In this document: piece after piece, positions 27,957 to 36,395 of the stretch
Numbering within the stretch: position 1 is the stretch's first letter
How the letters are laid out: each line of letters starts with the position of its first letter
DNA from: Mesorhizobium_K marinum
Lineage (GTDB): Bacteria; Pseudomonadota; Alphaproteobacteria; Rhizobiales; Rhizobiaceae
Assembly: GCF_040813715.1 (NCBI RefSeq)
Contig: NZ_JBFOCH010000015.1
Length of the DNA stretch: 64,000 nt
Strand: one strand, 5' to 3'
Translations under genes and position numbers: made by a program
The notes under the pieces: model-generated
What the model was told of the DNA's origin: nothing
Database searches by the model: none
The model's input: only the letters and a program-made list of their open reading frames with translations

Positions 27957-28511
27957 CTAGTGCCGCGTCATGCTCTGCATCATTGCGCCAGTGTTCACAA
28001 CGGAACGGTTCGTCCCAAGAGCAGCGCGTGCTGCGTTAATCGCGCGGTCGGCGGCTTCTTGCGACCAGATGGGTTCGATGCGGAGTGACGGACGCTTGGC
28101 GGGCAAGTGCCCGACGATCCATTTCGCTGCGACTTCCATCAGCTCCGGATCGCCAGCCGCCATCTGCATCATGAAGCCGGCGACATTGCCCTCAGCCTGT
28201 ACGGCGTCGAGGATTGCCTGCGTGGGGTTCGATACGGCATCGAGCATCGACTGCCGCCCCGGCAATGCGCGGGACGCAATCATTAGCATGGGCGCAGCGC
28301 CCGCATTGGCCGGCCAACCGACTGACGATGCGGTCGGGGCTCCGCGCAACAGAGCTGCGGCGCGCGCGGGATCGAGCATCTTGTAGACGAAAAAGCGATG
28401 GGGGTTGCGGCTCAGCTCAATCTTCATGCGGCGCGCGACGCGACGATAGGTGTTGGCCTGAGCTGCCCGGTTCGGGTTCTGCTTCGGACTGGTCGAAATT
28501 TCGTGTTTCAT
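27957..28511 (-). CDS. Element-encoded protein, unknown
   Basis: 184-aa product, with a basic N-terminus (NPNRAAQANTYRRVARRMK) and an Ala/Met-rich body containing FMMQMAAGDPELMEVAAKWIVG. No family recognised. It lies 232 bp downstream of the primase-helicase on the same strand. Confidence 0.5.
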   Translation of the reverse strand: MKHEISTSPKQNPNRAAQANTYRRVARRMKIELSRNPHRFFVYKMLDPARAAALLRGAPTASSVGWPANAGAAPMLMIASRALPGRQSMLDAVSNPTQAILDAVQAEGNVAGFMMQMAAGDPELMEVAAKWIVGHLPAKRPSLRIEPIWSQEAADRAINAARAALGTNRSVVNTGAMMQSMTRH

Positions 28512-28743
28512 GTTGGTGGCCGTAGTTTTGAGGAAGGTTGGAAAGGCAGGCGCGCAGGTCCCGTCAGTCGCCGGCAGAGGGCATTCGAAGGCTGGGTTTG
28601 GGTGCGCAACTGGTCAGGATGTCTAGGTAAGGACTACTACTCGCGCAGTGGCCCCTGTGGGGGCCCTACTGCGTGCAGCAGTCCCCCCTTGCGTGGGTTT
28701 GCGGAGGTCAGCGCAGGTTGACTTGTGCAGACTTGCGCAAGGC

Positions 28744-31329
28744 TCATGCCCCTGCCGGAGACTGGACAGGCATCTGCCCGACAAAATTATGCTCGCGGTT
28801 ATTTTTGGGGTCGGTCGCATCGGATGCAGCCGACATCAGGGCGGGCAATCCGATCCCGACGAATGCCACCGTCCTCCGAGATTTCGGGTCGCGTTTATCG
28901 ACACGGATCAGCCCGCCGTTCCGGAACCAGCCTTCGATCATCGCTCGGATGTGAGCATTGGCCTCCGTCTGGGCCGGCGTCCTAGTCGTGGCAACCAAGC
29001 CCGGCGGGCCAATGTCCAGGCGCAGCGTCCGAGCAACAAGATGACCGATCCAGTCGGGCGACCGCTGATCGAGGCGAGGCAGGACCGGCGCGCCGGCAAT
29101 CGCCGCCTGCACACTGGCGAGGTCCGAGGTAGTACCGGCCACAGGTGCGGGCGGGGTCCACCTCTCAACGACGCCCACATTGTCGCCAAGCGGCCAGTGA
29201 CCACTGCCGTTGCCCAAGGACACTTCCTGCATCCGAAGCCAACGGCCGCTTTCGGCGCGGGACAGGTTGGCCTTACCGTTCTCTACGCGCAGATAGTCCC
29301 GGCGCTTGTCCTCCGCGATTGCGAAGCGGGCCGCCTCCTTGGTCGTCATGCGGACCACCTGGCGGACAACGCGGGCCGCGTCCGTGAACGCGGACGCACC
29401 GCGCGAAGCAGCAGTCCCGGCCGCGTCCATGTCCGTGGCCGCCTGCTTGGACGTGTGGTGGAGCAGGACAATCGCCGCCCCCGTGCGCTGGGCAATTTTG
29501 CGCAGAGCCCCGGACAGCAGGTTGGCTGCCTCGTTCGAGTTTTCGGGCAGCGTGTGCATAGCGCCCAGCGGGTCGAGCACGATCACGTCCACGTCGAGGG
29601 CCTTGGCCTGGTCCACGATGCCATCGACGACGCCGGGCAAGATCTCCGGTCCGTTAGCTGCCTGCCGCGCCAGCGTGACGCTCATGTCACGTCCGCTGGA
29701 CAAAATCAGGTTTCCGTTCAGGTCCGCATGCGTCATGCCGAAATGGAGCAGTACGCCAGCCAAGCGCCGGTGCATCTCGTCGCGATCATCCTCAGCATTG
29801 TGATACCAGACGCGCAGCGGCCGGACGGGCTTCTCGCCCTTCAGCAGTTCCCGGCCCGTCGCCATCGCCACGGCTTCGACCATCATCAACGCTGACTTGC
29901 CGGCACCGCCGGGAGCAACAAGAAACGAGAGGAAGCCGGCCACTACCGTCCGGCCATAGAGCCACTGACGCGGCGGGATTTGCTGCGGGGAGAATGCTGC
30001 CACGGGAGCAAGCGCGAAACTCGACACCTGCGCCCTATTGATCGCGGCATGTTGCGCGAATGCCGCGCGCGCCTCGGCGGCCTTAACCTCGACGCGCCCG
30101 GCCGGGTTGAGGCGTTCCAGCGTCCGCATGATCGTGCCCCAGCCGGTGTGCGGGCGATTGCAGGTGTCCCAGAACCTTTCATCGGCCTGCGGGTCGCCGC
30201 CCCACTGCGCGCACCAATCGAGCCAGGCCGCGCGGCCCTCGGCCTCGATGCCGCCTGCCACCGCAGCGCCCCTTACGGCATGGCCGAATGCCTGCCATTC
30301 GTTGCGGTCATCGAAATGCCCGCCAGGCTGGTTCGGAATGCGCTCCAGCGCCATCCTCAACAGGTCCAGGCTGGGAGCGGGCCGGCCGGTTTTCTTGTCG
30401 TCGTTCGCTGCGGCGACGGTCGCAGCGCCAGTGCCTGCCGGCTTCTTGCCAGGCAGCCCGAGACGGTTTGCGATGTCATGCAGGTCCGCGCAGATGTCAT
30501 CCACGGTCCGCCGTGCGGCGTCGGTCGTGGGTCCCGGTTCCGACACCGCGAGCTGCGGAACCATTCCCCGATTGCGTTTGGACTGCGTGGGCAAATTCAC
30601 GGTGAACGGCAAGCGGGCGATGCGCGCCGGGTCCGCCATATTGTCCGCGCCAAGCCGCGTCATTGCCGTCGCGAGCGGTCCAGCGGACGCGGACACTGCC
30701 GCCCCGTCGAGGACTTCGCACGGCAGCCAGATGTGCAAGCCATTTCCGCTGCGAACAACCATCGCCGGACCAAGTTCACGCAGCTGGTTCAGGGTCCGCG
30801 TCCAGAACTTGTCGTTTTCCGGTGCATGGACGAAGTCCAAGTCCACAACAATGTTCCCGCGCGACGCCACGTCCGCCGCATCGGCCGGGCGGGTCGTTGC
30901 TGCAAGGTCCGTGCGGCGAGGGTTGGCCCCGAAATAGAGGTTCCGCGTGCCGATATGATCGCGGACGAAACGGACCATACTCGCCCGCTCGTGCTCAAAG
31001 TCGAGACGCCCATTGATGGATGCCGGCGCGCGCTCGGTCGGATGGAGTGCCCGCAGTTCCACCACGTCGCCGGGCATGAACAGGGATGAGATTTCGTCGA
31101 GGGCCATTTCCGCTGCGGGTCCGGCGGCAAGAAGGTCATGCATCGTCGCCCGGGCGTCAGCATCCGACATTGCGTTTAGAGCGACCTTGACGCGCAGCGT
31201 GTCCAGCGCGGCATGGTCCTCCGAACGGATCAAGCCTGCCTGTTCGGCGCTGTCGAGCAAGTTGCTTGCTTCGGAGGCGGAGCAGATGAGCGGCGTAGAG
31301 GTAGGGTCGGCGACGTTCGTTGCCAGCAT
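28744..31329 (-). CDS. Primase-helicase fusion replication protein of the element
   Basis: 861-aa protein with two modules. The N-terminal part looks like an archaeo-eukaryotic-type primase: VVDLDFVHAP (acidic pair at 163 and 165) and RSGNGLHIWLP (about 193-203) match its metal and catalytic His motifs. The C-terminal part is a RecA/RepA-like hexameric helicase with Walker A VAPGGAGKSAL (471-481), an IVLDPLGAM Walker B region and an LLHHTSK sensor. The ATG at 31329 is the first after the stop of the AlpA-like gene. Such fusions replicate P4-like satellites, phages and plasmids after excision. Confidence 0.8.
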   Translation of the reverse strand: MLATNVADPTSTPLICSASEASNLLDSAEQAGLIRSEDHAALDTLRVKVALNAMSDADARATMHDLLAAGPAAEMALDEISSLFMPGDVVELRALHPTERAPASINGRLDFEHERASMVRFVRDHIGTRNLYFGANPRRTDLAATTRPADAADVASRGNIVVDLDFVHAPENDKFWTRTLNQLRELGPAMVVRSGNGLHIWLPCEVLDGAAVSASAGPLATAMTRLGADNMADPARIARLPFTVNLPTQSKRNRGMVPQLAVSEPGPTTDAARRTVDDICADLHDIANRLGLPGKKPAGTGAATVAAANDDKKTGRPAPSLDLLRMALERIPNQPGGHFDDRNEWQAFGHAVRGAAVAGGIEAEGRAAWLDWCAQWGGDPQADERFWDTCNRPHTGWGTIMRTLERLNPAGRVEVKAAEARAAFAQHAAINRAQVSSFALAPVAAFSPQQIPPRQWLYGRTVVAGFLSFLVAPGGAGKSALMMVEAVAMATGRELLKGEKPVRPLRVWYHNAEDDRDEMHRRLAGVLLHFGMTHADLNGNLILSSGRDMSVTLARQAANGPEILPGVVDGIVDQAKALDVDVIVLDPLGAMHTLPENSNEAANLLSGALRKIAQRTGAAIVLLHHTSKQAATDMDAAGTAASRGASAFTDAARVVRQVVRMTTKEAARFAIAEDKRRDYLRVENGKANLSRAESGRWLRMQEVSLGNGSGHWPLGDNVGVVERWTPPAPVAGTTSDLASVQAAIAGAPVLPRLDQRSPDWIGHLVARTLRLDIGPPGLVATTRTPAQTEANAHIRAMIEGWFRNGGLIRVDKRDPKSRRTVAFVGIGLPALMSAASDATDPKNNREHNFVGQMPVQSPAGA

Positions 31330-31390
31330 GTCAGGACCTTTCCGAGCCTCGTCCGCGCCGCTGCGCGGCGAAGCGTTCCACTGCAAGGGT

Positions 31391-31612
31391 TCAGCCACGG
31401 CGCGCCTCCTGCGCGGCAACCCATGCCAGCACGGCGTCGGCCCGCCAAAGCGTCGCGCGGCCCATCTTGAACGGCTGCGGCAGACGCTTGGACGCATCGG
31501 GATGTTTCAGCCAGTTGTAGAGGGTGCGGCGCGAGACGCCGATCCGCGATGCCAGTTCGTCAGGCCGAAGCGCGAGAGGGTGGGGGTGATGCTTGCCAGC
31601 GGCGGCTTTCAT
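31391..31612 (-). CDS. AlpA/excisionase-like helix-turn-helix protein
   Basis: 73-aa protein with a MerR/AlpA-type winged HTH: LRPDELASRIGVSRRTLYNWLKHP, then RLPQPFKMGRATLWRADAVLAWV. Start ATG at 31612 has AAGGA 7 bases upstream. AlpA-like proteins act as excisionases or activators of integrase genes in P4-like elements, and this one sits between the integrase and replication genes. Confidence 0.83.
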   Translation of the reverse strand: MKAAAGKHHPHPLALRPDELASRIGVSRRTLYNWLKHPDASKRLPQPFKMGRATLWRADAVLAWVAAQEARRG

Positions 31613-31716
31613 GTGGATGTCCTTTCCCGCGAATGCGTTTGATTTCGCCAAGGATCATCCACATGCGCGGCCGAACTACCGCAGTGGGGATTTTCGGGTT
31701 TTACTCACTGCATGGC

Positions 31717-32439
31717 TCAACGCGGCCGCCAAGCCCAGCGCCAGAGATTTTCGACAGTTTCGCTATCCAAGTCATAGGTCGATGCATCGGCCGCGTGAAC
31801 CGCAGCCTTGGCGTCGTCTCCCAGGCGGTCGATGGACACGCCCTTGGCGCTCGCCACTTCACGCTGCCAGCCCTGCCATGTCCGGTTAAAGGAAAGATCG
31901 TGCGCCAGCTCAGGCAACACACGTCTCCGTGCCTCAGCCAGCGAGACGCCATCCTTCTCCGCTCTGAAATAGACTGCCATGACGAGCTGCCGGCGCGCAG
32001 CGCGATGCAAGGCCCCGTCACCGGCACGCGTCGAGCCGACGCCCAAAACATCGGGATGGATTCCGCCTTCGGGATTTATGAGGTTGAGCATGACAGCCCG
32101 AAAAGCGGCCGGCCTGTAACTCTCAGGCAGGATAGCATCGCCGACGGCGCGAAGCCTTCCGAGTAGGTGGAATACGATCGCGAACTGGATGTCACGAAAT
32201 AGCGCGGCGGGCTCTGCCAGTGCGCCTTGGCCGGCAACGGCGGAAACGGCGGCTTCCTCGATTTCATCGGCAATGCTGCGCCCCTCTGCGACCGATGCGA
32301 CAAAAGACCAGAATGCTGCGGCGTCCGCGCGTCCGCCATCGGCGTCCGCCGCGTCCAGAAGCGCGTCCAGCATCGCATGAAGTTCCTGCCGCCGCGCGGC
32401 GGACTTCCCGCCGGACAGGATGTCAGCCAGCTTGCTCAC
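31717..32439 (-). CDS. Element-encoded protein, unknown
   Basis: 240-aa mostly helical protein starting at a GTG that overlaps the integrase stop (GTGA), so it is co-translated with the integrase. A central block (FHLLGRLRAVGDAILPESYR) and a C-terminal block (DLSFNRTWQGWQREVASAKG) look conserved in character but I recognise no family. Coupling suggests a role in integration or mobility control. Confidence 0.55.
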   Translation of the reverse strand: MSKLADILSGGKSAARRQELHAMLDALLDAADADGGRADAAAFWSFVASVAEGRSIADEIEEAAVSAVAGQGALAEPAALFRDIQFAIVFHLLGRLRAVGDAILPESYRPAAFRAVMLNLINPEGGIHPDVLGVGSTRAGDGALHRAARRQLVMAVYFRAEKDGVSLAEARRRVLPELAHDLSFNRTWQGWQREVASAKGVSIDRLGDDAKAAVHAADASTYDLDSETVENLWRWAWRPR

Positions 32440-33707
32440 GCAGGCTGCCCGGCCGGGACCTTGAAGGGCAAGACCTGGCCGTCGGCCTTCGTGCCACCCT
32501 CCAAATGCTGCTGCCAAGCCATCATCATCACGCGTCGGCGCTCGACGGCGCTGGTGCGGTAGTATGCAGCCTCCACCGCGCCGAGCTGGTGGGCCAGTTG
32601 TTCCTCGATCAACTCGCGCGCGAACTCCGTTTCGGTCGTGGCCCAGCTCTTGAAGGTGGCCCGAAGGCCGTGCGCCGTGAATGCGCCATAACCCATCTTT
32701 TTCATCAGCATCAGCGCGGCCATTTCGGAGAGGGGCTTGCCTGCCCTCGGTCCCGGAAACACGAATGCATCGGAAGCCGGTTCCTCGACGTATCGACCGC
32801 GCGCCTCGTGCAATATCTCGATCATTCGCGGCGTGAGCGGAACGACATGAGGGCGCTTCATCTTCATCCGCTCTTTCGGGATTGCCCAAACGGCCCGTTG
32901 AAGATCGATTTCGGACCAGATGGCGAAGCGGGCTTCTCCCGTCCGGCACGCGGCCAAGGCGATGAATTCCAGCATGAGAGCGGTCACGCCTCCCACTTGC
33001 CGGAGGCGTAGCGCCGAGACGAAGCCGGCAATCTCGTCGTGCGGGATGCTGGCGTGGTGGCCTCGCGTCATCGTCTTGGGACGGATCAGCGTCTGATCGA
33101 ATTGACGCCACGCGGCGGGATTGTCGCCCCGAAAATAGCCGTTCTGGATTGCATGGCTATAAAGCCGCTCCAGCCGCTCGCGGACGCGCGTTGCGGTCAC
33201 GAACTTCGCGGTCCACAGCGGTCGCAGTATTTTCAGGATGTCCTCGCGGCTGATCTCGTCCAGCTTCCTGTTCCGCAACGGTGCCAGATGGGTGCGGAAC
33301 GTCGCCTCCCACTGCTGGATGTGGGCGGCGTTCGAGAAGGCCGGCAGCACGGTTGGCAGGTAATGCTCGTCGGCGTAGCTGCCAAGCGACGGCGCGTCTG
33401 CATGGGCCTCGGCCGTCAAGCGTCTTGCCTTGGCCGACTTCGCGGCCTCGTCGATGGGGTCAGCGCCGCGATCCGTGTGCTCTCGTGCTTTGCCCGCCTT
33501 CTCGCGCGCCATCTTGAGCGAAGTAGCCGGAAATGAGCCAAGGCCCATTTCGCGCTGCTTCTGCCCCTGCAGCTTGAAGCGATAGACCCAGCGCCCGACG
33601 CCTTGGCCGCTGGCGCGATAGTAAAGCCCGCTGCCATCGCGCAGGGCCGCGCCAGGCGGAGCGGCCTTAACTTCGGCGACGGTCAGAAGGTCCTTTCCCT
33701 TAGCCAT
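32436..33707 (-). CDS. int: P4-type tyrosine integrase
   Basis: 423-aa site-specific recombinase. The N-terminal DUF4102-like arm-binding domain contains DGSGLYYRASGQGVGRWVYR, followed by a core-binding region. The catalytic domain shows the first Arg in AACRTGEARFAIW, the His-x-x-Arg box AHGLRATFKSW, and the late HQLGAVEAAYYR with the nucleophilic Tyr. This class uses the 3' ends of tRNA genes, consistent with the repeats at tRNA-Ser(GGA) and at 33986. The gene points inward from the right end, as usual. Confidence 0.93.
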   Translation of the reverse strand: MAKGKDLLTVAEVKAAPPGAALRDGSGLYYRASGQGVGRWVYRFKLQGQKQREMGLGSFPATSLKMAREKAGKAREHTDRGADPIDEAAKSAKARRLTAEAHADAPSLGSYADEHYLPTVLPAFSNAAHIQQWEATFRTHLAPLRNRKLDEISREDILKILRPLWTAKFVTATRVRERLERLYSHAIQNGYFRGDNPAAWRQFDQTLIRPKTMTRGHHASIPHDEIAGFVSALRLRQVGGVTALMLEFIALAACRTGEARFAIWSEIDLQRAVWAIPKERMKMKRPHVVPLTPRMIEILHEARGRYVEEPASDAFVFPGPRAGKPLSEMAALMLMKKMGYGAFTAHGLRATFKSWATTETEFARELIEEQLAHQLGAVEAAYYRTSAVERRRVMMMAWQQHLEGGTKADGQVLPFKVPAGQPA

Positions 33708-33985
33708 GCTCGTGCCCTGCGATCGCGGTTCGGAGGCGAAGATGATGCGCGGTCTGGTCGCTACCGCGATCCGGGACGGTCAAAGGAATGGGGATGTGCA
33801 TTGCGGGCTCCTGTTCGGCCGAAGCGGCTCGAAGTCTGCCCCTAACCTGCCCCTAAAATTTGAGGGCTGTCAATGCTCGCTCTTGCCCATTGATGCGCAA
33901 TCAGATTTGTAAGTTGTTGGAAAAACAGTTGTTTTATGTCTAACCCATCTCGTCGCTGCGCGCTGTTTCTCGCCAGTTAGGCTGA
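33708..33985. other. Right-end non-coding region of the element
   Basis: 278 bp between the integrase start and attR. It contains the paired GCCCCTA repeats and an AT-rich stretch (33895-33945) that may hold the integrase promoter. No gene seen. Confidence 0.5.
33838..33857 (+). repeat. Paired GCCCCTA repeats, right element end (candidate integrase arm sites)
   Basis: GCCCCTA at 33838 and GCCCCTAAAA at 33849, 11 bp apart, mirror the pair at the left end in spacing and orientation. They lie about 130 bp from attR, a normal distance for arm-type sites. Confidence 0.5.
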
Positions 33986-34312
33986 CGCTCTCTCCGCCAT
34001 AAACATAATAGAATCAGTAAGATATTTGATATTTATAATACCCGCCAACCGTCCCGCCGATGCGGGGTGCGCTTATCGGCGACAATCTGAGACCTACCCC
34101 GCAAGCAAATGCCCACCCATCGGCGCGACGGCAGCGTTGACCGAATGAGTCCTATTCGAACTATCCAAAAGCCCGACCTGACATCCCGCCCCTCCCATGA
34201 TCGCGCGCTCGGTATCGCCCGAACGACGGGGGGTGCGTATTGTGAGATGTCAAATGTCAAAGAAGCCCGGCCGTCCAGTTCTCAGAGGCCGCATCAACCC
34301 GATGACGGGGAA
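33986..34312 (+). repeat. Right direct repeat (attR) and extended homologous flank
   Basis: The 15-base core (33986-34000, tRNA-Ser 3' end plus T) restores the tRNA sequence identity. The match to the left repeat continues to 34167 with one mismatch, and to about 34312 when compared with the diverged copy at 13724-14011. Homology far beyond the core implies related DNA outside the element on both sides. Confidence 0.8.
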
Positions 34313-34412
34313 ACGCGAGTCATACGAGATGGCTCCAGAAGAAGCCGAAGCAGCGTCAATCGGTTCATTGAAAGCCTTCCTCCATCAAAGCCGACAACGC
34401 CAGAGGACATAA
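34254..34412 (+). CDS. Small basic protein, unknown
   Basis: 52-aa frame beginning MSKKPGRPVLRGRINPMTGK. A truncated version of the same frame runs into the N at 14012 in the left copy, and the coding sense of that copy is partly conserved (SKKPGRPVLSGRINPMTG). Possibly a small DNA-binding or remnant protein of the element family. Low support beyond this conservation. Confidence 0.35.
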   Translation: MSKKPGRPVLRGRINPMTGKRESYEMAPEEAEAASIGSLKAFLHQSRQRQRT

Positions 34413-34610
34413 GGAAGGCGGCCAGGCGCGGCGCTGACAGCGCCCGCTTGGGCTACAGACCACCAGCGCCGGAAGCCAACTCATGGCCGGCTTCGCATCC
34501 CGGACCAGTTTCGCCGGCCACGCCGACGATGGCACCGCAACAGGCTTCCACCAACATCAAGACCGGACCACCCATTGGGGGCCGGCCAATGTCCGGCAGC
34601 GAGGGGGTGG

Positions 34611-34936
34611 CCGACACCCAGGTGGCGATCGGACGCTATGTCGATCGCAACGACCTGCCCGAGGCGTTTGTTGGCGGCAACGACCAGATGGCGATCGCCG
34701 CGCTGAACTGGGCTCTCGACCGCAACCTTGGCGTACCGCAGGACCTTCGGATCACCGGCTTCAACGGCTTCGATTTCGCCAGCTATGTCCGCCCGTCGCT
34801 GACCACCGTGACCTCGCCGGCCTATGAGATGGGCAAGCAGGGCGGGGTGCAATTGCTGCGCCGCTTGGAAGCCGGCAGTTTCGAGGCGCCCGACCTGCTG
34901 TTCCCGGTCAGCCTGCAGGTGGACGACTCGGACTAG
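34611..34936 (+). pseudogene. Truncated LacI-family regulator, C-terminal remnant
   Basis: About 105 residues correspond to the C-terminal half of the periplasmic-binding-like domain: AFVGGNDQMAIAALNWALDR, VPQDLRITGFNGFDF, SLTTVTSPAYEMGKQG. The helix-turn-helix and first half are missing. The intact LacI at 41326-42345 has parallel motifs (VGQNDQIAIACIDIL, VTGYNAFPF), so this may be a relative or former regulator of the same catabolic locus, cut by an earlier insertion at the tRNA site. Confidence 0.75.
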
Positions 34937-35022
34937 CCGTCGTTTTCCAAGCAGGTTGTTCAGTCTTTGGAAGGGGCTAGCGCCGCCGAGGGCGGATGAG
35001 GCCTCGGCGGCGATTGCGGATG

Positions 35023-36345
35023 CTAGGCCCGGAGGTGCTGCAACTCCGGCGCAACCTCGGCGATCGCCGCGCGGACGGCGTCGAGCGTGCGGTCTACCAC
35101 CTTCTCGTCATGCTCTGTCGACAGGAACCAGGCGCCGCGTTCAAGCGCCCGCACCCCGTGCCCGAGAAGCGCGGTGGTGAACTTGCGATAGGCCGCCTTG
35201 TCGACTTTGGCCAGGCCGCGGTAGTTGGACGGCTTCCCGGTCACGCCGAGATTGACGGTGAAGATCTGCGGGTAGCCCCCGACATAGACCGGCATCCCGG
35301 CCTCGGCGAAGGCCGCCTCGATCCCCCGCATCAGCCTCGTACCCTGACGTTCCATCCCGTCATGCGCGCCGGGTTTCGACAGGCGATCCATCGTGGCGAT
35401 CGCGGCCGCCATGGCGGCCGGCTGGGCGTTGTAGGTTCCGCCGTGCATGATCGCCCCGTCGACCAGGCGGTCCATCACCTCGGCGCGCCCGGCAACCGCC
35501 GCCACGGTGAAGCCGTTGGCGATCGCCTTGGCGAAGGTCGCCAGGTCCGGGGTCACGCCCAGCCGCTGCTGCGCGCCGCCGGGGCCGATGCGGAAACCGG
35601 TAATGACCTCGTCGAAAATGAGGATGGTGCCGTGCCGGGTGCAGGCCTCGCGAACCGCCTCGAGATAGCCGGGCGCGGCGAAGATGCCGCCGCTGTTGCA
35701 CATCGTCGCTTCCATGATGACGGCGGCGACGTCGCCCTTCGCCAGCCGAGCGAGCAGCGGTTCGGCGCGGTTCCAGGACATGAGCTCCAGGTTCTGTCCC
35801 GCCGGCAGATCCTGGCCGGCGCTGGCCGCATGCTTGACCGGTGCATCCTCGGGGCCGAGTTGGTCCTGCGGCGTACTGGTGCTCCAGAGCACGCTGTCGA
35901 CCCAGCCATGGTAGTGGCCTTCGAACTTGATCACCGTGCTGCGCCCGGTGACCGCCCTGGCGAGGCGCAGCGCAAGCTGCACCGCCTCGGTGCCGCTGCC
36001 GGCGAAGCGGACGCGCTCGGCGCAGGGCACCATCTCGACCACCTTGGCGGCCGCCTGGTATTCGAGCTCACTCTGCCCGCCATACAGCAGGCCGATGTCC
36101 AGCTGCCGCTTGGCCGCCTCGACGACGTCGCGCGGGCTGTGGCCGAGGACCATCGGGCCGAGCGCCAGGTAGTAGTCGATCAGCCGATTGCCATCGATGT
36201 CGAGCAGGTAGGCGCCTTCGCCGCGCTCGAAGACGAGCGGGGTCGGCGCGACCCCCATGCGGAAGTTGCTGTTGACCCCGCCGGAGACCGTGGCGCCTGC
36301 GGCGCGTACCCTCTCGGCCGAACGGGTGAAGGTGCATTTTCCCAT
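35023..36345 (-). CDS. Class III aminotransferase, glutamate-1-semialdehyde aminomutase-like
   Basis: 440-aa PLP enzyme of the HemL/aspartate aminotransferase class III group. Motifs: GSGTEAVQLALRLARA (phosphate-binding), HYHGW, IFDEVITGFR (Asp that contacts the pyridine N), and FAKAIANGF with the Schiff-base Lys. The HMGTYN-like segment reads HGGTYNAQP. Being the last gene of a TRAP/dehydrogenase operon rather than near heme genes, it more likely transaminates an imported amino compound than makes 5-aminolevulinate. Start at 36345 precedes the conserved N-terminal region. Confidence 0.85.
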   Translation of the reverse strand: MGKCTFTRSAERVRAAGATVSGGVNSNFRMGVAPTPLVFERGEGAYLLDIDGNRLIDYYLALGPMVLGHSPRDVVEAAKRQLDIGLLYGGQSELEYQAAAKVVEMVPCAERVRFAGSGTEAVQLALRLARAVTGRSTVIKFEGHYHGWVDSVLWSTSTPQDQLGPEDAPVKHAASAGQDLPAGQNLELMSWNRAEPLLARLAKGDVAAVIMEATMCNSGGIFAAPGYLEAVREACTRHGTILIFDEVITGFRIGPGGAQQRLGVTPDLATFAKAIANGFTVAAVAGRAEVMDRLVDGAIMHGGTYNAQPAAMAAAIATMDRLSKPGAHDGMERQGTRLMRGIEAAFAEAGMPVYVGGYPQIFTVNLGVTGKPSNYRGLAKVDKAAYRKFTTALLGHGVRALERGAWFLSTEHDEKVVDRTLDAVRAAIAEVAPELQHLRA

Positions 36346-36395
36346 CGGAAAGCCTTTCTGTCGATGCATGCGGTGGTATGTGGGTCGGTCCGGGC

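Noticed and set aside
28648..29895. 415-codon plus-strand frame opposite the primase-helicase
   Set aside because: Shadow frame. The minus-strand protein has primase and helicase motifs.
34109..34936. Single 275-residue gene fusing a basic N-terminus to a LacI domain
   Set aside because: The N-terminal 160 residues have no homology-like pattern and come from the repeat flank. Only the end is LacI-like, so a remnant is more likely than a fusion.
35023..36345. hemL, glutamate-1-semialdehyde aminomutase for tetrapyrrole synthesis
   Set aside because: Alphaproteobacteria make 5-aminolevulinate by HemA (ALA synthase), and the gene is in a LacI-controlled TRAP catabolic operon.
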